From Owenia fusiformis (taxonomy: Eukaryota > Annelida > Polychaeta > Sabellida > Oweniidae): 64,000 nt of DNA. This document shows, in pieces, positions 23,112-38,200 of the stretch (the stretch's first letter is position 1; every line of letters begins with the position of its first letter). A model generated the notes under the pieces. The model was given only the letters and a program-made list of their open reading frames with translations, was not told the origin of the DNA and did no database searches. Location: positions 13,438,932-13,502,931 of the forward strand of contig CAIIXF020000012.1 of assembly GCA_903813345.2 (NCBI GenBank). Direction: 5' to 3'. Made by a program: the position numbers and the translations under genes.

Positions 23112-23146
23112 TTTTGACAGTAAACCCCTGGAGAGGTCAATAATTG
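23017..23146. repeat. Long imperfect palindrome (foldback)
   Basis: The arms run CAATTATAGACCTCTCC to GAGAGGTCAATAATTG, through GGTTTACTGTCAAAATTATA and its complement, to a centre near CGACCTACGGTCTCGG. Arms are about 60 bp with few mismatches. The left arm overlaps the end of the Crypton-type ORF. Confidence 0.92.
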
Positions 23147-23249
23147 TACATTACTCACCTGACTAAGCCCTAGTTTATAATTGTTCCTTTCAACCCCTTT
23201 GGAATTGAACCTCTTTCTTCCAAAGGGGTCAACAATTCAAATTCCTTAC

Positions 23250-26200
23250 CTGACTAAGCCCTAGTTTATGATTATTCCTTTCAACTTCTAGCAAAGCAAT
23301 CAGTTGTTCTACATTTTCTTTCTCATCTTCTGTGTTCATCTTGGCATCCACCAACACACCAAATCTTCGCACAAATTCGGAGAACTGCATATGTTCAGGG
23401 AAACCTGCAAGTAGCAATATGTCCATATAAGGGATGATGGTCAAATGTTGATAGTTGTCGAAGAATAAGTTGATTTACAAAAAGGAGGGTCCATCTCTAT
23501 TGTTTGAATGAACTACCTGATTTTGTACACCCCTGATATATGCTGTTTCTTATCAGAAACAACATAGAAATCTTATATCACATCTGCATAAGAATAAGAT
23601 TTATCAGATGCCTTCCAGCCTGACCAGATCTATAGGCATACTGATCAGCACACATTGATGACAATAGTGAAAGTGTGATCAAAACAGGGTTTCACAACAA
23701 GGCAATAATATGAAAAAGTATCTGACCACCAAGAAATGTGTAACACTTGTTACAGACACTGATGCCGAACAAGGACCAGAAAATATGATGGCTTAAACAA
23801 AGTGAACAAAACTAACCATAACTTTAAGGAATCATATTAATCCAGTGTTTTACTTTTTGGCAGTCATATTTTACAGATCTTTTATCTCTAACATCAGGAG
23901 ATAAAAAGAGGTCACTGTTTTTAGGACAATTGATTACCTTGTCTGTGTATTCTGATGACATCTAAGATCTGTGATCCCCTAAGCTGGTTTCTAAGAAGGG
24001 GAACATTGAGGACGATATCATCTTCCGTCTTTGCCACTACAGGGGTCTTCAAATCACATAGGCCAGCATTGTGTTGCGGCAGAAGACAATGCACAAAGTG
24101 ACTTGTACTTTTGCGTAGAGTATCCAATAGGGAGTCCTAGAATGAAACACAATGATTAACTTAGTATATTGGGCAATTAGAAATGACTGTAAATGCAATA
24201 AATGACTGTAAATTATTTGCAAGGCTGTAATCAATCATTTTTACAGGAAATATATCAAATAATGAAGGTTACATTTAAATGCATGATTAAAAGAGAAGAC
24301 ACTGAAAATTAATACCTTTATATGTGAGGGATCCAGTAATAAAAGAAATCTATTTTTTCTTTAAAAAAAGATGTCGCTGAAATTCATATTTACAATAGAG
24401 GATCCTATTTAATAATAATAAAAACACCTAATTTCTTTTAAAAAATATGTCACTGAAAAGTTTGATATGGAAAATGTAAAAATATTAACATGATTCTGTA
24501 GTGTTCTCTGATTGATTAAATGCAAAACTTAAATCGGTCTTACCCAGAGGAATGTGTAATAGCCAGTAACAAGGATATGTTTGGCATTCACTCAATTTTA
24601 GGCTCATTATAATAAAGGAGATAAACTTACCACTTGAAACTTCATTTGCAAACAGACTGAGCGACGTTTGAGTCCAGCAGTTCCTGTAGTGTAGGATCGT
24701 CGTAAACTTGATGTACGTCGTAAAGAGGATGTACCATCCATTCCCACCAGTGACCCTGTCATGCTGCTACTTGTTGGCCCTCGCATTGTGCTGAATAACA
24801 AGTTCACATTCTCTCTGAAAAACACATTTCCAATACTTAGTAAGGTATGTAAAACAAGGTATTGACCTGCCATTTGTTACAGATGCCACACGCTGACACC
24901 GAATACCAACTTCAAGACACCATCTGCTGATAACCGGCCACAAAAAAAGTTATATATTTCACAAAGAAATGGTGACATAACATAAATATCCCCTACTTAG
25001 TAATGTGCAAGAAAATATCTGTGGGGGAGGGGGTAAACTTTTATCTGACAGTGGAAAGAAATTAAAGTATAAATAACAAACTCCTCTCCAGAATTTGGCA
25101 ATTCATCAAGAAGACATTTGCAATTGATTTCTCTAAATACTTCATTTCTATGTGACCCTCTATGAATGAATCACATATGGACTTTAAGATTATACACGTC
25201 ATATACTCCTTTCTAAAGTAATCTAAAAGAGTATGAGTCAAAAGTAAATCTAGAAATAAATCTCTTTATGCACCTATAAAGAACAAACATAAAACAAAAT
25301 TGGTCTCTTCGTGCTTTTGGACCAAAAACATTTGTCTTGGTGAATAAATCGTGACTTCATTCATCAAGAGAATTCATGTCAGACTATTCTTTAAAACTGC
25401 ACTATAATATCTCCATAAATGCACTTTTTAATACATGTATCTCCAAAAATGATCAATTTTGGTAACATTAATAAAAAAAGATTGTTATCACCCTCACTGT
25501 GGGTTGCATGCAAGAGATTTTTCTGTGGCATAATTATGCATCCTTATATTATACATGTATATTATAGAGATTGGAGTTCAATAACGTGATTTTCATTTTT
25601 TGTTTTCAATATGAACGATCAAAGTCATGATGCAAGCTCTTACAAAAAGTGAAAAATACACATAGAAAATCAGAATGTAATTGAATCCTTTTGAACCAAC
25701 TTGATTGTGCCAAAGCAAGAATGTGCCTACATACACATATAAAAGTTTTTAACAAAAAAGTATTGAATTTAATGTTTATAGAGCATACAAGTAAAGAGTC
25801 AATGTCACGGTGGCCCAAACATTACGACAATGATGTATGGTTATGTATTTTCTTCGAAATGCCACATGTGACATGCACAATCTACATCTTATAACACAGT
25901 CAAAATACAACAAGGAAGTGTGATCTGGAAAAACAATATCACGATTATGTTAGTGCCATTGTAAAACAGATCCAGGGCTGGTAACATTTTGGAGATGCAC
26001 AAGAGAATGGAAAATTGAGAAATGAGCAAGGAATCCTCCAAATACAAAACAAAATCAAGCTTACAAAATCTGAAAATCTGAAAGTTCTTTAAAGAATGCA
26101 TGAACAAAATTGACAAGGATCACAATTAAGATTGGGGAAACAATTAAAATGGATTGCAAACTTTTCTTCAAACTCAAAAACTGTATGCTACAATCAATGA

Positions 26201-29200
26201 TGATTCTACTATGTATGGAAAACTGTGAGTATAATACAATGTACATTAAATATTAATCTAAAGCTTTTCAAAAAATGGTGTTCAGCAACACTTTTAATCT
26301 TCAGAGAAGAAATAAAAGTTAACCTTTAGTAAATCTTTCATTTTGTTTACCCTGAAATTAAATGTTATGATCAACTTTTATGCATTTAAGAGCATACTTC
26401 GGGTTTTTCTTTATAAACATCAAATGTGCCTATATTCTTCTCCAGTACCATACATACATAGTGAAAAAACTGTGGCAAAAACTGGAGAAGTACTACATGC
26501 ATGCTGCAGAAATGGCATGTTGAAAGTCAACAAAATCACCCGCAATATAACACACAACAAAAAAGCTGCATTCCAATTACCATCAGTGGATTTCTATGGA
26601 GATATTCTAGATGAGCCAAACTTCTTTCAATATCATGTTCCAGCTGTTAATGTAGATGATGATGATAAAGACCAAACAATGGAGGTTGATTATGGCTGTC
26701 TAAATGGTGAGACATTAGCAAGTTTAACTCCACACACCAAGAAATTGATTTTATCATTTTTGTGAGGTTCTTAAATATAAGAATTTGGGTCACAGCTGAA
26801 CAACTTATAAATCATTAAATACGTATTACTTGCAATTTTTAGATATCAACATAATTCGGCTTGGTGAGAATAAGACACTGGAGGGTTATAACCCTTGGTA
26901 CCAAATCCTTAGTCCAGATTATCCAAACGTTACCGTGGCAACAAGCAACATGACCTTCACCTGTGACATCACAGTCAAAGTTGGTACAATAATATTTGTG
27001 AATCTTGTGAGAGCACCACACCCTGGAAACATTCTCCTCAATATGGACATGGGTAAAAGCTATTTCTGTTTCTATTGTATATGAATCTGACCAAGCGATT
27101 GAATAATAAATGGTATTCTATATACAGCCGATCTGCAACAGTACCGTACATTACCGTTTTGTAAATGGAACTGTACAGTACCGTGAAATACGGTACAATG
27201 CAGTACCATAGACTAAAATGGTACTGTACAGTACCGTAAACACTGTATGGCACTATACTCCTACGGTACTGTATGGTACTATCTTAATATACAGTATGGT
27301 ACCGTGATTTTAGAGTGCAGATTGGGGGTGTATTCAGGGATATTCCCTGTATTTACCTCTAAAAGCAAACTTCAAAATGAACTTTTATGCATAATGTCTC
27401 AATAGCACATGTCTCAATGTTAATCGCTTTTTAAGGAAATACAAGTACAATGGTGAATTTCGTGCAGTGGCCTGATAGGCTTATAAAACAGTTTGATATA
27501 TATACCCTCCAAAGACAAAAAGCAACAAACGAAACTGTGTCTCTGAACTTCATAATTCCTGCAAGGAATAAATACATGTTTTGGGCCTCTGTGTCAGGTA
27601 TGTTAAGCCTTATTATCTGTATGTAAGGTCAAATTTGAAAACATGAGCGTTTATTATAAATGATTCAAACATGACCGTGCTCTATTCGAATTTCTCAACC
27701 AATCAGAATGCAGCATAGCCAATATAGAACGTTCTCTAATTCTCCATAGATGCACGGCCATGCTCTATTCAATCTGCAATTTGCATTGTTTTGAGTGACG
27801 TCACATCTCAGCTGCACATCTGGGGCTCTGTCCGGGGATAGCAGTTCTTTTTTACTCCCTCCGTAACTACTACTGTAACTATTTAACTATGGCTGACTTC
27901 CTTGTTTTGTATAAAATCTAAAACGGGGAGTAAAATAGAACAGCCCAAACAAATTCTAAAATTTTTCCGGCCAACTTCAGAATCTTGACAGCATGCGTAT
28001 TCTTCCTTCATGCCCGTTCCACAGACACGGCTTTTACTAATTTTTATGTTTGAATCGGAATACATAATGATAGGCCATTCAATATGGTGAAATTCAGCAC
28101 TCGTTGGACAGAATGTTAGTACAAATGCACTCACCTTCGGTTCGTGCTTTGTACAACATTCTGTCCAACTCGTGCTGAATTTCACCATATTGAATGGCCT
28201 ATCATTATTTATTCCTTAAATCATATGCACAGTTACTTCTGATAATGCATGCTTATGTTACTCACAAGGGTATATAAATAACATTATTTGAGACCTAGTT
28301 CGATGATGTTGACATTTGACCTTGAAAATTTACTTTTTAGACCTCATTTGGCCTTTTTGACCTTCTGACCTTTTGGCCTTGACAAATGTATCTTTTCATA
28401 CCTCATTTGGTCTTTTTGACCTATCTGACCTCAAGGTAAATCTATTTTCAGCTTACCCAATTAAAGAAATTGAATGTAGTCATACAAACTCATCACCCAT
28501 GTCCTACCCTCTCTGCCCAAGTGCACCAGATCCCCCTTCTACGGAAACAGATGAAGACAAAGATCCTGCTTCAACCGAAACAGATGGAGACAATGGAGAT
28601 ACCCAGGACAGAGAAAACAAGAAAGAAAGTACCATTGACAACAAAGAGTTCATTCTCATAATATGTGTCTCCATATTTGTTGCCACTGCACTGATTGCAA
28701 CCGTAGTTGCTGCAATATGTATCTGTAGAAAAAGGTAGGCAGTTGATGACAACCAATCAAAAATAACTGAGCCAAATTAAAGGCTTTTCAAAAACTAAAA
28801 AAACAGCGTGTGATTTTATTCAGCAATCAATCAGATAATTACAAAAACGTAATACTTTGAAAAAGAATTTCTCTAGAGAAGAGAGTATTATAAAATATTA
28901 AGACAATAATTAATATCATTAACGAATTTAATAATTTCCTTTTCAGTGGTAACAAAGCACCGTTACGTCCCAATTTGACAGAGCCTCCCAGTGTAGCAAC
29001 CCTTCAAAGAATGGAACAAACAAGTGATATAGGCCTGATGGATACTAATACAGAAGAAACAAGACCAACAGGTAACTAAACAGAATATTTTCTTCTAATT
29101 ATTTAGAGACGTAAATAAAAAGTAGCGATGGAAATGTGCTCCATATAAGGATTTTCCTATGACAGCACCAAGATAACAGATAATTGTAGTTGGGTTTTCA

Positions 29201-32200
29201 GGTTCTGGTGTTTTCAGGTACTGGCTTATTTGGATTTATCTCTAATGTTTTGAAATTTCCTTCAGTATCTGGATAGCATCCTTACTTTTTTAGGTATTAG
29301 TTTACCAGTGTATATTGTTTTGAAATGGGTTTTAAAATCCAAAAAATGATCCTACCTAAAATCAGAATTTTAGACAGAGTATATACAATCCATTTACTAT
29401 TTATTTGTAAAGGTGAAGTGTCTCAAACAACAGGTCATGACAATAAAGCAAATGTGGCAGATACAGACTCAGATAGCGAAGAAATATATCAGAACATCAT
29501 CGTCATGAGAGAGATGGAAATGATTAATAGTGAGAAGGCTAAATCTACCCAACAGGAGAACAATGTGCTTAAATACCATGGTCATCGAGACAACACTGAA
29601 TTTCATTTTCGAAATGAAGAAGATGAGAGTTTTCCAGATTTGAATGATATTACTCACAAGCAGGAGGGGGTTTACATGAATAATGATAATAACATGAATA
29701 ATGATTTTAACATGAATGATGATATTTATATGAATGCTGGACTTATTGATGATGAGCCACATGCCTACAAGGTTGAGAGAGATGAGATGAGTCCAAGCAT
29801 GGAAAACATCTTTGTTAACACAACAGATGAACTGAAACTTAAACTTCAAGCAAGAAGGATGATAAGTGAAAAAGAATAGTATTAACTCTAATTATCAGTA
29901 TTATGTCCTGTAATGATTTTGTTAGTAAACCAAGTGTTTTGTTTGAAACACAATAAAATCTTGAATCTTGAATCTTTACCATAGAAAACATATTGACATT
30001 TTTTGACACAGAATTTATACCAATGTGTATACTTAAGCAAAAATGTAATATGATGATTAAGTTGATATGTGGTATACATAATTTAGAAATTAACAACCAT
30101 GGTTTACCTAGAGAAAATAGGGAATGTAAGAAATGCAATAATAACTCATTAGAGGATCTTTATCATTTTATTATGGGTTGTGATAATTATGTTGATATCA
30201 GAAATATTATGATTGAGAATTTGATTAAGGAAAATCCTACATTTAAGAAACTTTCATGTGAGATATTATATAACATTATTTTAGGCATGGAGTTTCCAAT
30301 GAAAAATTGGGATAATGTTTTGATTATTTCATGTAAGAGTGTCTCAATTATGTACCAAAGAAGATTTTTTAGCTGATTTACTAATGTATCCATTGTTATT
30401 TTGGGTCTAAATTTTGCCTATGTATACATGACTTGTATAATTCATGATATTGTAATTGTCTAATTAGCATAAGGTATAGTGTAAGATTGTTTTAATTGTC
30501 AAACTATTCTTCAGTATTGGAGGCTAAATAAATAAATAAATAAACATTGTATCTATATAAACCTACAAATTAAGATGACAAAATACAGTATTGATATGGT
30601 GAACTGAATTGAACACATGTTTCTGTTAAACCAGTCATCAACAATTTCTGAAAATGTTACACATCATCAATTTAATGATGACGTTTTGATTGGTAACAAT
30701 TTAATTTGAAAAAAATATATAAACTTTTCTCTATATTATTTTAGAAAACACATCAGATACTTCTTTTGCTCTTGGTATCATATGTTCAAAATGAAATGAA
30801 ACATCTATCCAAACCTCATTGGAACAAAATGACATAAACACAACATGTTTAGGTCTCTCAATATTGTAATTGTTCAAAGGAAAGTTTAGTTGATTTAAAA
30901 AAGTATGTTGCTTAAGAAATAAAAAGTTTAATTTAATTTTCATCTATTTTGGAGAGTTTTGTTTTAATTTTTTGAACACTTTTTGTCAAATCAACTGAAT
31001 TTTCCTTTGTATACCTATTATATTGAGAGGTCTAAGAAAATGTTGTATATACTATTTTGTTCCAACAAGGTTCTGAAAGATATGTTATTTCATTCTCAAG
31101 AACTGGAAGAAAGGAACAAAAAACAATTGCACTAAAAATCAAAAAATGTTAACAAAAACAGTCATAAAAAATATATTAACATAATTTTTGCACTAAATTG
31201 TTGTCAATCAGTGGCCATTACATAAAGGAACATGTTTTTACAGAATGTTTTCAATAAAAGGTTTAAGAGACCAATCCAGATTACCAATCCTTTCAACCAA
31301 AGTGTAATATAATTGGAAAGGTCATATGATGATTTTCATTTTGTAAGTGTTTGGCATTTTTCATTGATATACAAAACTGCTAAAAAGGCAACAATAGAAT
31401 AAAAAATACAGCAACTTAATAGTTATTAACCAACAGATGATCTTACAAACAGACAGACAAACGAATGAACAAATGAACAATTTCTCTACATCCCTTTCAA
31501 GATTACTTCGGTGGGATAACAAAACTTGATCGAATTCGGGAATCTTTGAATATCTTTATAAAATCAAACTAAAAAGTCAAGATGACATCAAATATTCTTA
31601 GGGCAAAAACATTCTGTACATATATGATTCAAACGAAGTATTTGAGAGAATACAAACACTTCACATTTAAAGGAGCATCTCAAAAGTTCGATGTAGGATT
31701 ACTTACTGTATTTAAACAGTTAATCTGTGGCCCCCTCCCTCCTCATAACTGTGTTGAGAAATGTTGACATATGATATATAGCCCCGATGAATTCAGTGTT
31801 TTTCAAACTAGATCAGACCCTATTGACAAAACTTGGACTGAATTGATAGTCTTCAAAAAGCTCATTTTCAGATAATTTTGCCTTATTTTTTTCACATTTT
31901 GTTATTTATCGTACCAAAGTGCATTGAATTAATAAAGCACGCACTTACTTTATGGCTAATGACCCCTTCCCCCTCATTTATTTTTCCGGATGCTCCCTAT
32001 AGACCAGGCCAGGATGATAAACACACATACTAAGAATCATTTATAGCGAGCAACACAAACTCAGATTTAAATCAATCTTTTGAATGCTCCCTAAAATCCA
32101 GACCAGGAAGATAAATACACATACTCTGAATCATTTATGGCGAGCAACACAACACTCTGATTTAAACAGCTGTTTCTAGTTTTGAAGCTGACCATATATT

Positions 32201-35200
32201 AACAAGCTCAAATCAAATGTGGAATTGCCTGGGAGTTTTAAAATGAAATAAGTGTAGTTATACTTCAGGACGAAAACATGATATAACTTTTAGAGTGCAT
32301 ATTCTGATTGGTGAAGGTTAAACAAAAAACGTATACTCTCACATATTTTAAGAGTGTAGATAGTCTTACAAAGAGGACTTTCAAAAGAATTCTTGAAATT
32401 GAGAGGTTTATTGTAAGAAACCAAGAATTCCTTTTTAGTTACACTTAACAAAATCTTTTAGAAAAATATATTCAGAAAATGTTAACAAAGAAAAAGAAAG
32501 TCTTTTTACATTCCAATATTGCCCAAAAGAACATGGTTATAAAATACTGTATTATATGTAGTCTATATGAGGAATTATAGGAAAACGCAAAACAGTAGAT
32601 AAGTTTATCAACATATGCTATATGGCAATATTGTACTGGCCCGACAACATTCTGAAAATGCAAAAGATAATGGAAAATAAAGAAATGAGCAAAAAATGTT
32701 GTTCTTTAAAAATACAACTTATGAACCCATATTGAAAAGGACAATGAGGAAGATTGAGAAAAACGACATCAAAATGTACTCCAACAGTTTCTTAAATCTC
32801 AAAAACTGTATGCTACAATCAGGGATGATTCTACTATATATAGAGAACTGTGAGTATAGCTAAGTTTGGTGTTATTCAACTCTTTTAACATTATGTAAGT
32901 TAAACCCTTCTGTTAATTATGAAACAACTTAATGAGGATCAATTCAGGTATACATGATATTATGCCTAACAAATCAAAAAGCAAGATCGGTGTGAAAATG
33001 TTCATTTTTTATAAAATCGAAGAAAAAAATCTGCTAGTCATCCTACTGAGGTGAAATGCATCTGCATTCAAAACTCTTAACAATTCTTGTAAATAACGGA
33101 GAGAGTTTGGTCAAATATTAATTGGGATGAGCCACAGTAGATACTAACCAGACTCCATGCAGTGTATACTTCCAGAAAAGTCACACAGACAAAGACAGAC
33201 AATACCCGCTCCATCTGCAACTTCACTGCAGCCTGTATCCCTTTTAAAAATGGGCATGTGGTAGGGTAGAGTGTTTTTGACCAAGTGTACTGATTACATG
33301 CTAAATTCTGTTTCAGTTGCATATGCACAAAATTTAACAACTGCTAAGACAGGAGGATTGCTTCAAGCATGCTGTGGAGATGCTATGTTGAAGGCCAACA
33401 TATTCACCCATTTCACAACACATGACAACAAAACATTACCTCAATTGGATTTCTATGGAGACATTCTAGATCAGCCAAACAAACTTCACTATCTTGTTCC
33501 ACCTGTTCGTAGCGATAGCGAGGATGATGATGCTGATGATGATGAATATAAAGAAGAGAATAAAGAACAGATAATGGAGGTTAACTATAACTGCCTAGAT
33601 GGTGAGTCACAAGTATTCAATGAACGACCAATTTCAAATTTCAAACCACTTCCACAACCATAACAATGTGGCGATCATTTATCTTGGTAGTAAGGAAGGT
33701 AACATGAAAACTTCTCTGAAAAAATACAGAGGCCATGTGTGGACATGTGGAGAAATCCCATAACTGTTCATAAAAGACAATGAATAAAACTAAATGCTTG
33801 TTTTGCTGTTGGTTAGGTAATGTGTTATAGGATGTTGCAAATTTATTTAGAATCATCAGTGGCATGTGAGGATTTTAGAGGATATGTTTGTTTAGTTCTT
33901 CATGTGGCATGACGTAATTGGCATCAAAGATGATCAATACTTTTAAATACAAACGTATATGAGACTTAAAAGTCATTCAAAACTTAGATGCTTAATTAAA
34001 AATAATATCATTTGTACTTTCAAGGTGTCAACATTATTCGTCTTGGTGAGAATAAGACATTAAAGGGTGGCCGCCCCTGGTACCAAATCCTTAGTCCTGA
34101 TTATCCCAGGGTCTCAACGGCAAGCTGCAACCTGACCTTTAACTGTGACATCTCAATCAAGATTAATGAAACAATATATGTGGAACTTGTTTGGGTACCA
34201 AATCCTGGAAATGTTACATTTAAATTAGACTTAGGTAGGTAAAACAAGGCAATGCCAAATGTCGCCACCATTTGTTACAAACACCTTATTAACAAAGGAA
34301 TTGTGCCTCTGATTTAAACACAATTATATTTTCAGCTAACAGACTAACATGACTATGAATAATAACATACAGTATATTAATTTTATTTATTTTATCTAGT
34401 ATATTCATTATATTATACACCCCTAAAATGCAATCTGTTTCCGACGCCGTTTCATTGCCAAATTTTGACTGACTAGTCTTGTGGCAAATTTTGGTATCAA
34501 TAGGTTTCGGTGCCAGAACAGTGTCGAAACGGTGCCGGAACAGCGCCGAATTTTTCGATGCCGAAACGGCGACAAATTATATTGGCTGTGTACATCAAGT
34601 ATTAAAGGGTCATTTCTATTTCACAAATTGAACAAAAAAATAAGCATGCATGACCACCACTGTCTCACTAGCGCATGTCTTACATATTTCAGGGAATGAA
34701 AATACAATGAAGAAATTGCTGAAGTATCCAAATGACCTAAAGTGCCAGTTTGAACCATACAAACTCCTGAGTGGGAAAGCCACTTATAAGACTGTGTTAC
34801 TGACCATCAAAATTCCTTATGAAGATGAATACCTATTTTGGGCATCTGTGTCAGGTTAGTTTGGCCTTATAATTGGTATATTTAGACAAATCACAATAAA
34901 AAATGAATTCTTCAGTGGCCTCAGTTTAATGTACTTTATCTTAGTTCAAAACAGAGCTCATCTAGAGCATTGTGTAATTGCCTCTAGCATTGCAACAGTC
35001 TTAGCAATATTAGCAAACAAACATGGATACCTCATGTTCAATTGCTATGACTTTGTGGTAACATAATTTAAAATCGCTCTTAACCTTTCACTATCTTCAA
35101 TTACTCATGTAACCCAATGTATTATGTGATAAAATGATGTCCTAATTTTCATGAGGGTTTTGATGCAATGGAGTCCAAAGTTGGCAAGATAATTAAATTT

Positions 35201-38200
35201 ATTTTTAGCCAACGGGAAAATTGAAGGAATCAAATGCAGTCCGGCAAACTTTCCACCGATGTCATTCTCTCCATGCAACCAAAGTGCAACAAATCCCTCT
35301 TCAAGTAAATCAGATGAAGATGATGAAGATATCTCCTTGCCACCTAAATCATTCCCTCTATGCATGAAAAGACCAACAATGAATGAAGACAAAGTTGAAG
35401 TCCAAAAAAGAGATCATCCAGGGGAAATTCATCTCAGATTCCCAAGGTTTATCATCATAATATGTGTGTCCATAATCGTAGTAATTGTGGTGATTGCAAC
35501 TATAGCTGCTGTTATATTAACCTGTAGGAAGAGGTAACTATTTGACATAATAATCTTGGGCTTTATAAAATGGACTTTATGGCTGTCAGGACAAAATCAT
35601 TACAGGGTGGTCCAAAAAATGGAACATTTGAAAATTTAACTCAAAATCGCAATTCTTCCTCTAAAATGCACCAAGATTTTACTGAGTATTGTTCAGTCAC
35701 TTATATATTTGATGTAAAGTTTACAGGTGCAAACAGCAAAGTTAATGCATTTTGGACCACACTGTATTATTGAAGAACAGTTTCATATTGGTAACCCCTT
35801 ATAATGTTCATAAACAAGTAAAACACACAAGATCTCTTAGAGAGATAGAATATGTTAAATTCTAAGACAATATAATATGTACTTGAAAAATCTATTTTTT
35901 AATTCCAAACAGTTACAAAGTGAAAGTGCCTTCACACCGTTATTTGACCAGACCTCCTGGGATAGCAAGCCTTATGCGAATAGGGAGAACAAATGTTGAA
36001 GCTAATACATACAAGATTGATAATCAAACAAATAAAGACATAAAGACACACCAATAGCGAGATCAATAGTGCAAAAATAGTTTATTCATGGAACGAAGCG
36101 TGAAACTTTCCAGATATCATCAGGACACTATTCCCTTTGATTTAAGAGCCAGAGCCATTTTTGTGGTTCACTAGAATGACCGAAAATTGCAAATACCCCC
36201 TCCCATAAAAATCCTGGGGGAGGGGGAGGGAAGAATTATTTTTTTGTTGAATTTCTTTTTTGAATATGATTTAACTTCATTTTTAGTATGTTATTTTCAG
36301 TGTTTAAAAGCAATTTTCAAGATTGCATCAGTATTTCTCATGGATATTCATTGTTAAAGCCTGACCAAGGGCGACGCCCACTTTATCAACATGTTAAATA
36401 TACAAGTTAATGAGTCTTCTATTTTGAATACAATAATTACCTAATAAGGCTGAATAGTATTGATAAGATTAAGTCAGTTATTTATGTTAAAATGATAGAT
36501 GCTGTAAGTAAGTCAATTTCACTGTTAAAGGCTTGTGAAAGGCCACATCCTCTTGTAGATATAAAGATATGATAATATAGAATTCGCAATTAATGATACA
36601 TTATTTTGGCTTTTAATGAGAGCACTTTGACTAATTGATATAAGTTACCTTATTAAGTATCTTAATTGCAGTTCAAATATCCTATTTTGTGCATTTAAGC
36701 ACTTCAACACTCTATTATCATTATCACTGACTTAGGTGCCAAGTCCACACAAACACAGGGCAGTACATGCAAGATTGGCTTTAAAGCACTTGCATCTTTT
36801 TGTTGAGCATTGTTGTTTGCACCTACATTTTACTAGCATTTGGCATGCATCTGAAACTTGGGGCAATGTGTTCCACACTGGCACCCAAATCATTTTCCCA
36901 GCCTTTGTGGTAATGGATTCCCAACCCAATTGAAGGGAGGACTGACGTAGGTATAATTGGCCCCACAAATAAACTGCCTGGAATAGAACATGTTTGATAT
37001 GCTGTTGTAAAGCATGCAACTTATGTTGGTGGGATGCTCTCAATTTGATTTGTTTTCTTTGTGAACATTTCTTGTCTTGCAGCATTTACAGTCGTTTCAT
37101 TGTTGTCTCTACTGTATAAAATCACAACAAAACGTTCAATAATTGGCATAACTTTGGCTATCTTATTTGGATATTCAGCCAAAGTTTTAAGTGCATTTGT
37201 CAACTCGCATAAGTAATACAATGTTTCAATGCTGTTGTTTTTAATTAACCGTGGAATCCAGATGTAGTGTCTGAACCAGTGTGAGCATGAAATAAGGGGA
37301 GACACATATCCCTACCATGTCCAAGGGCAGCTGCCATTTCATGGGAAGTGAGATATCTTTAATTTTTCACCTTTTCCAAAACTATCTATTTTTGAACTTT
37401 GAGTTCTGATGATATACTGACTGCCAGACAGACAATATCAGTCTACTGTTCTAATCGTCAATGTGTTGTACCCAGACTTTACTGCACGGTGGATGTGCTT
37501 ATTCATGTGTTGATGGGGAAATGTCTTGAATGGGCATTGGGGGATATGATAATACATCTTACAAAACATTGTTTACATCATCTCTAATAAATTCCAATTT
37601 GATGGTAACATTGCATCTACCTTTGGGCACTGAACATGATCATATCCTGCAATTTGATTGGACATCATATACTGATGATCATGATTTTTAAATAAATTAT
37701 AAGTACACGAAAGAATGATAGTATTATGGGAGCTACTCACTTCTTCTGGACTGATATTGAGGATACAATATCTTTGTTTTCTAATGAGTAAATGTCATTT
37801 GATGTCTCCAGAAAGGATTTCTCATCTATTCTATGGTTTCTTATAATAATTTCACATTATCTTTGAATCTTTGTTGTATGCTTATACTTTGTTCATGATT
37901 ATATAGGTCTTCATCTTGATCATTAGTTATATAATTCTCAATTCAGTGATCAGCCTGGCTAATTCAGGGCCCCCAACCATTCACTAGAGTTGTCTGGTTG
38001 TCAAAGAGCCCTACCACTTGATTTATCTAGACTGTTATTCTGCTTGTGAACCTGGTCAGTAGCAATGGCTAAAAAGGTCCATCTTGAATTGGTAACAGTG
38101 AAGTAGTCTTTCGTGAAGGCTTCGTAGACTTCTGGATGTATTTGTTGGAGTTGTAGCATATCCCTTATGTGAACTGGTAATCAGCAACCATATTGACTGG

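Noticed and set aside
29469-29849. Antisense ORF of 126 codons opposite receptor gene 1 exon 7
   Set aside because: Shadow of an acidic, Asn/Asp-rich coding exon, giving the hydrophobic antisense typical of GAT/AAT codons.
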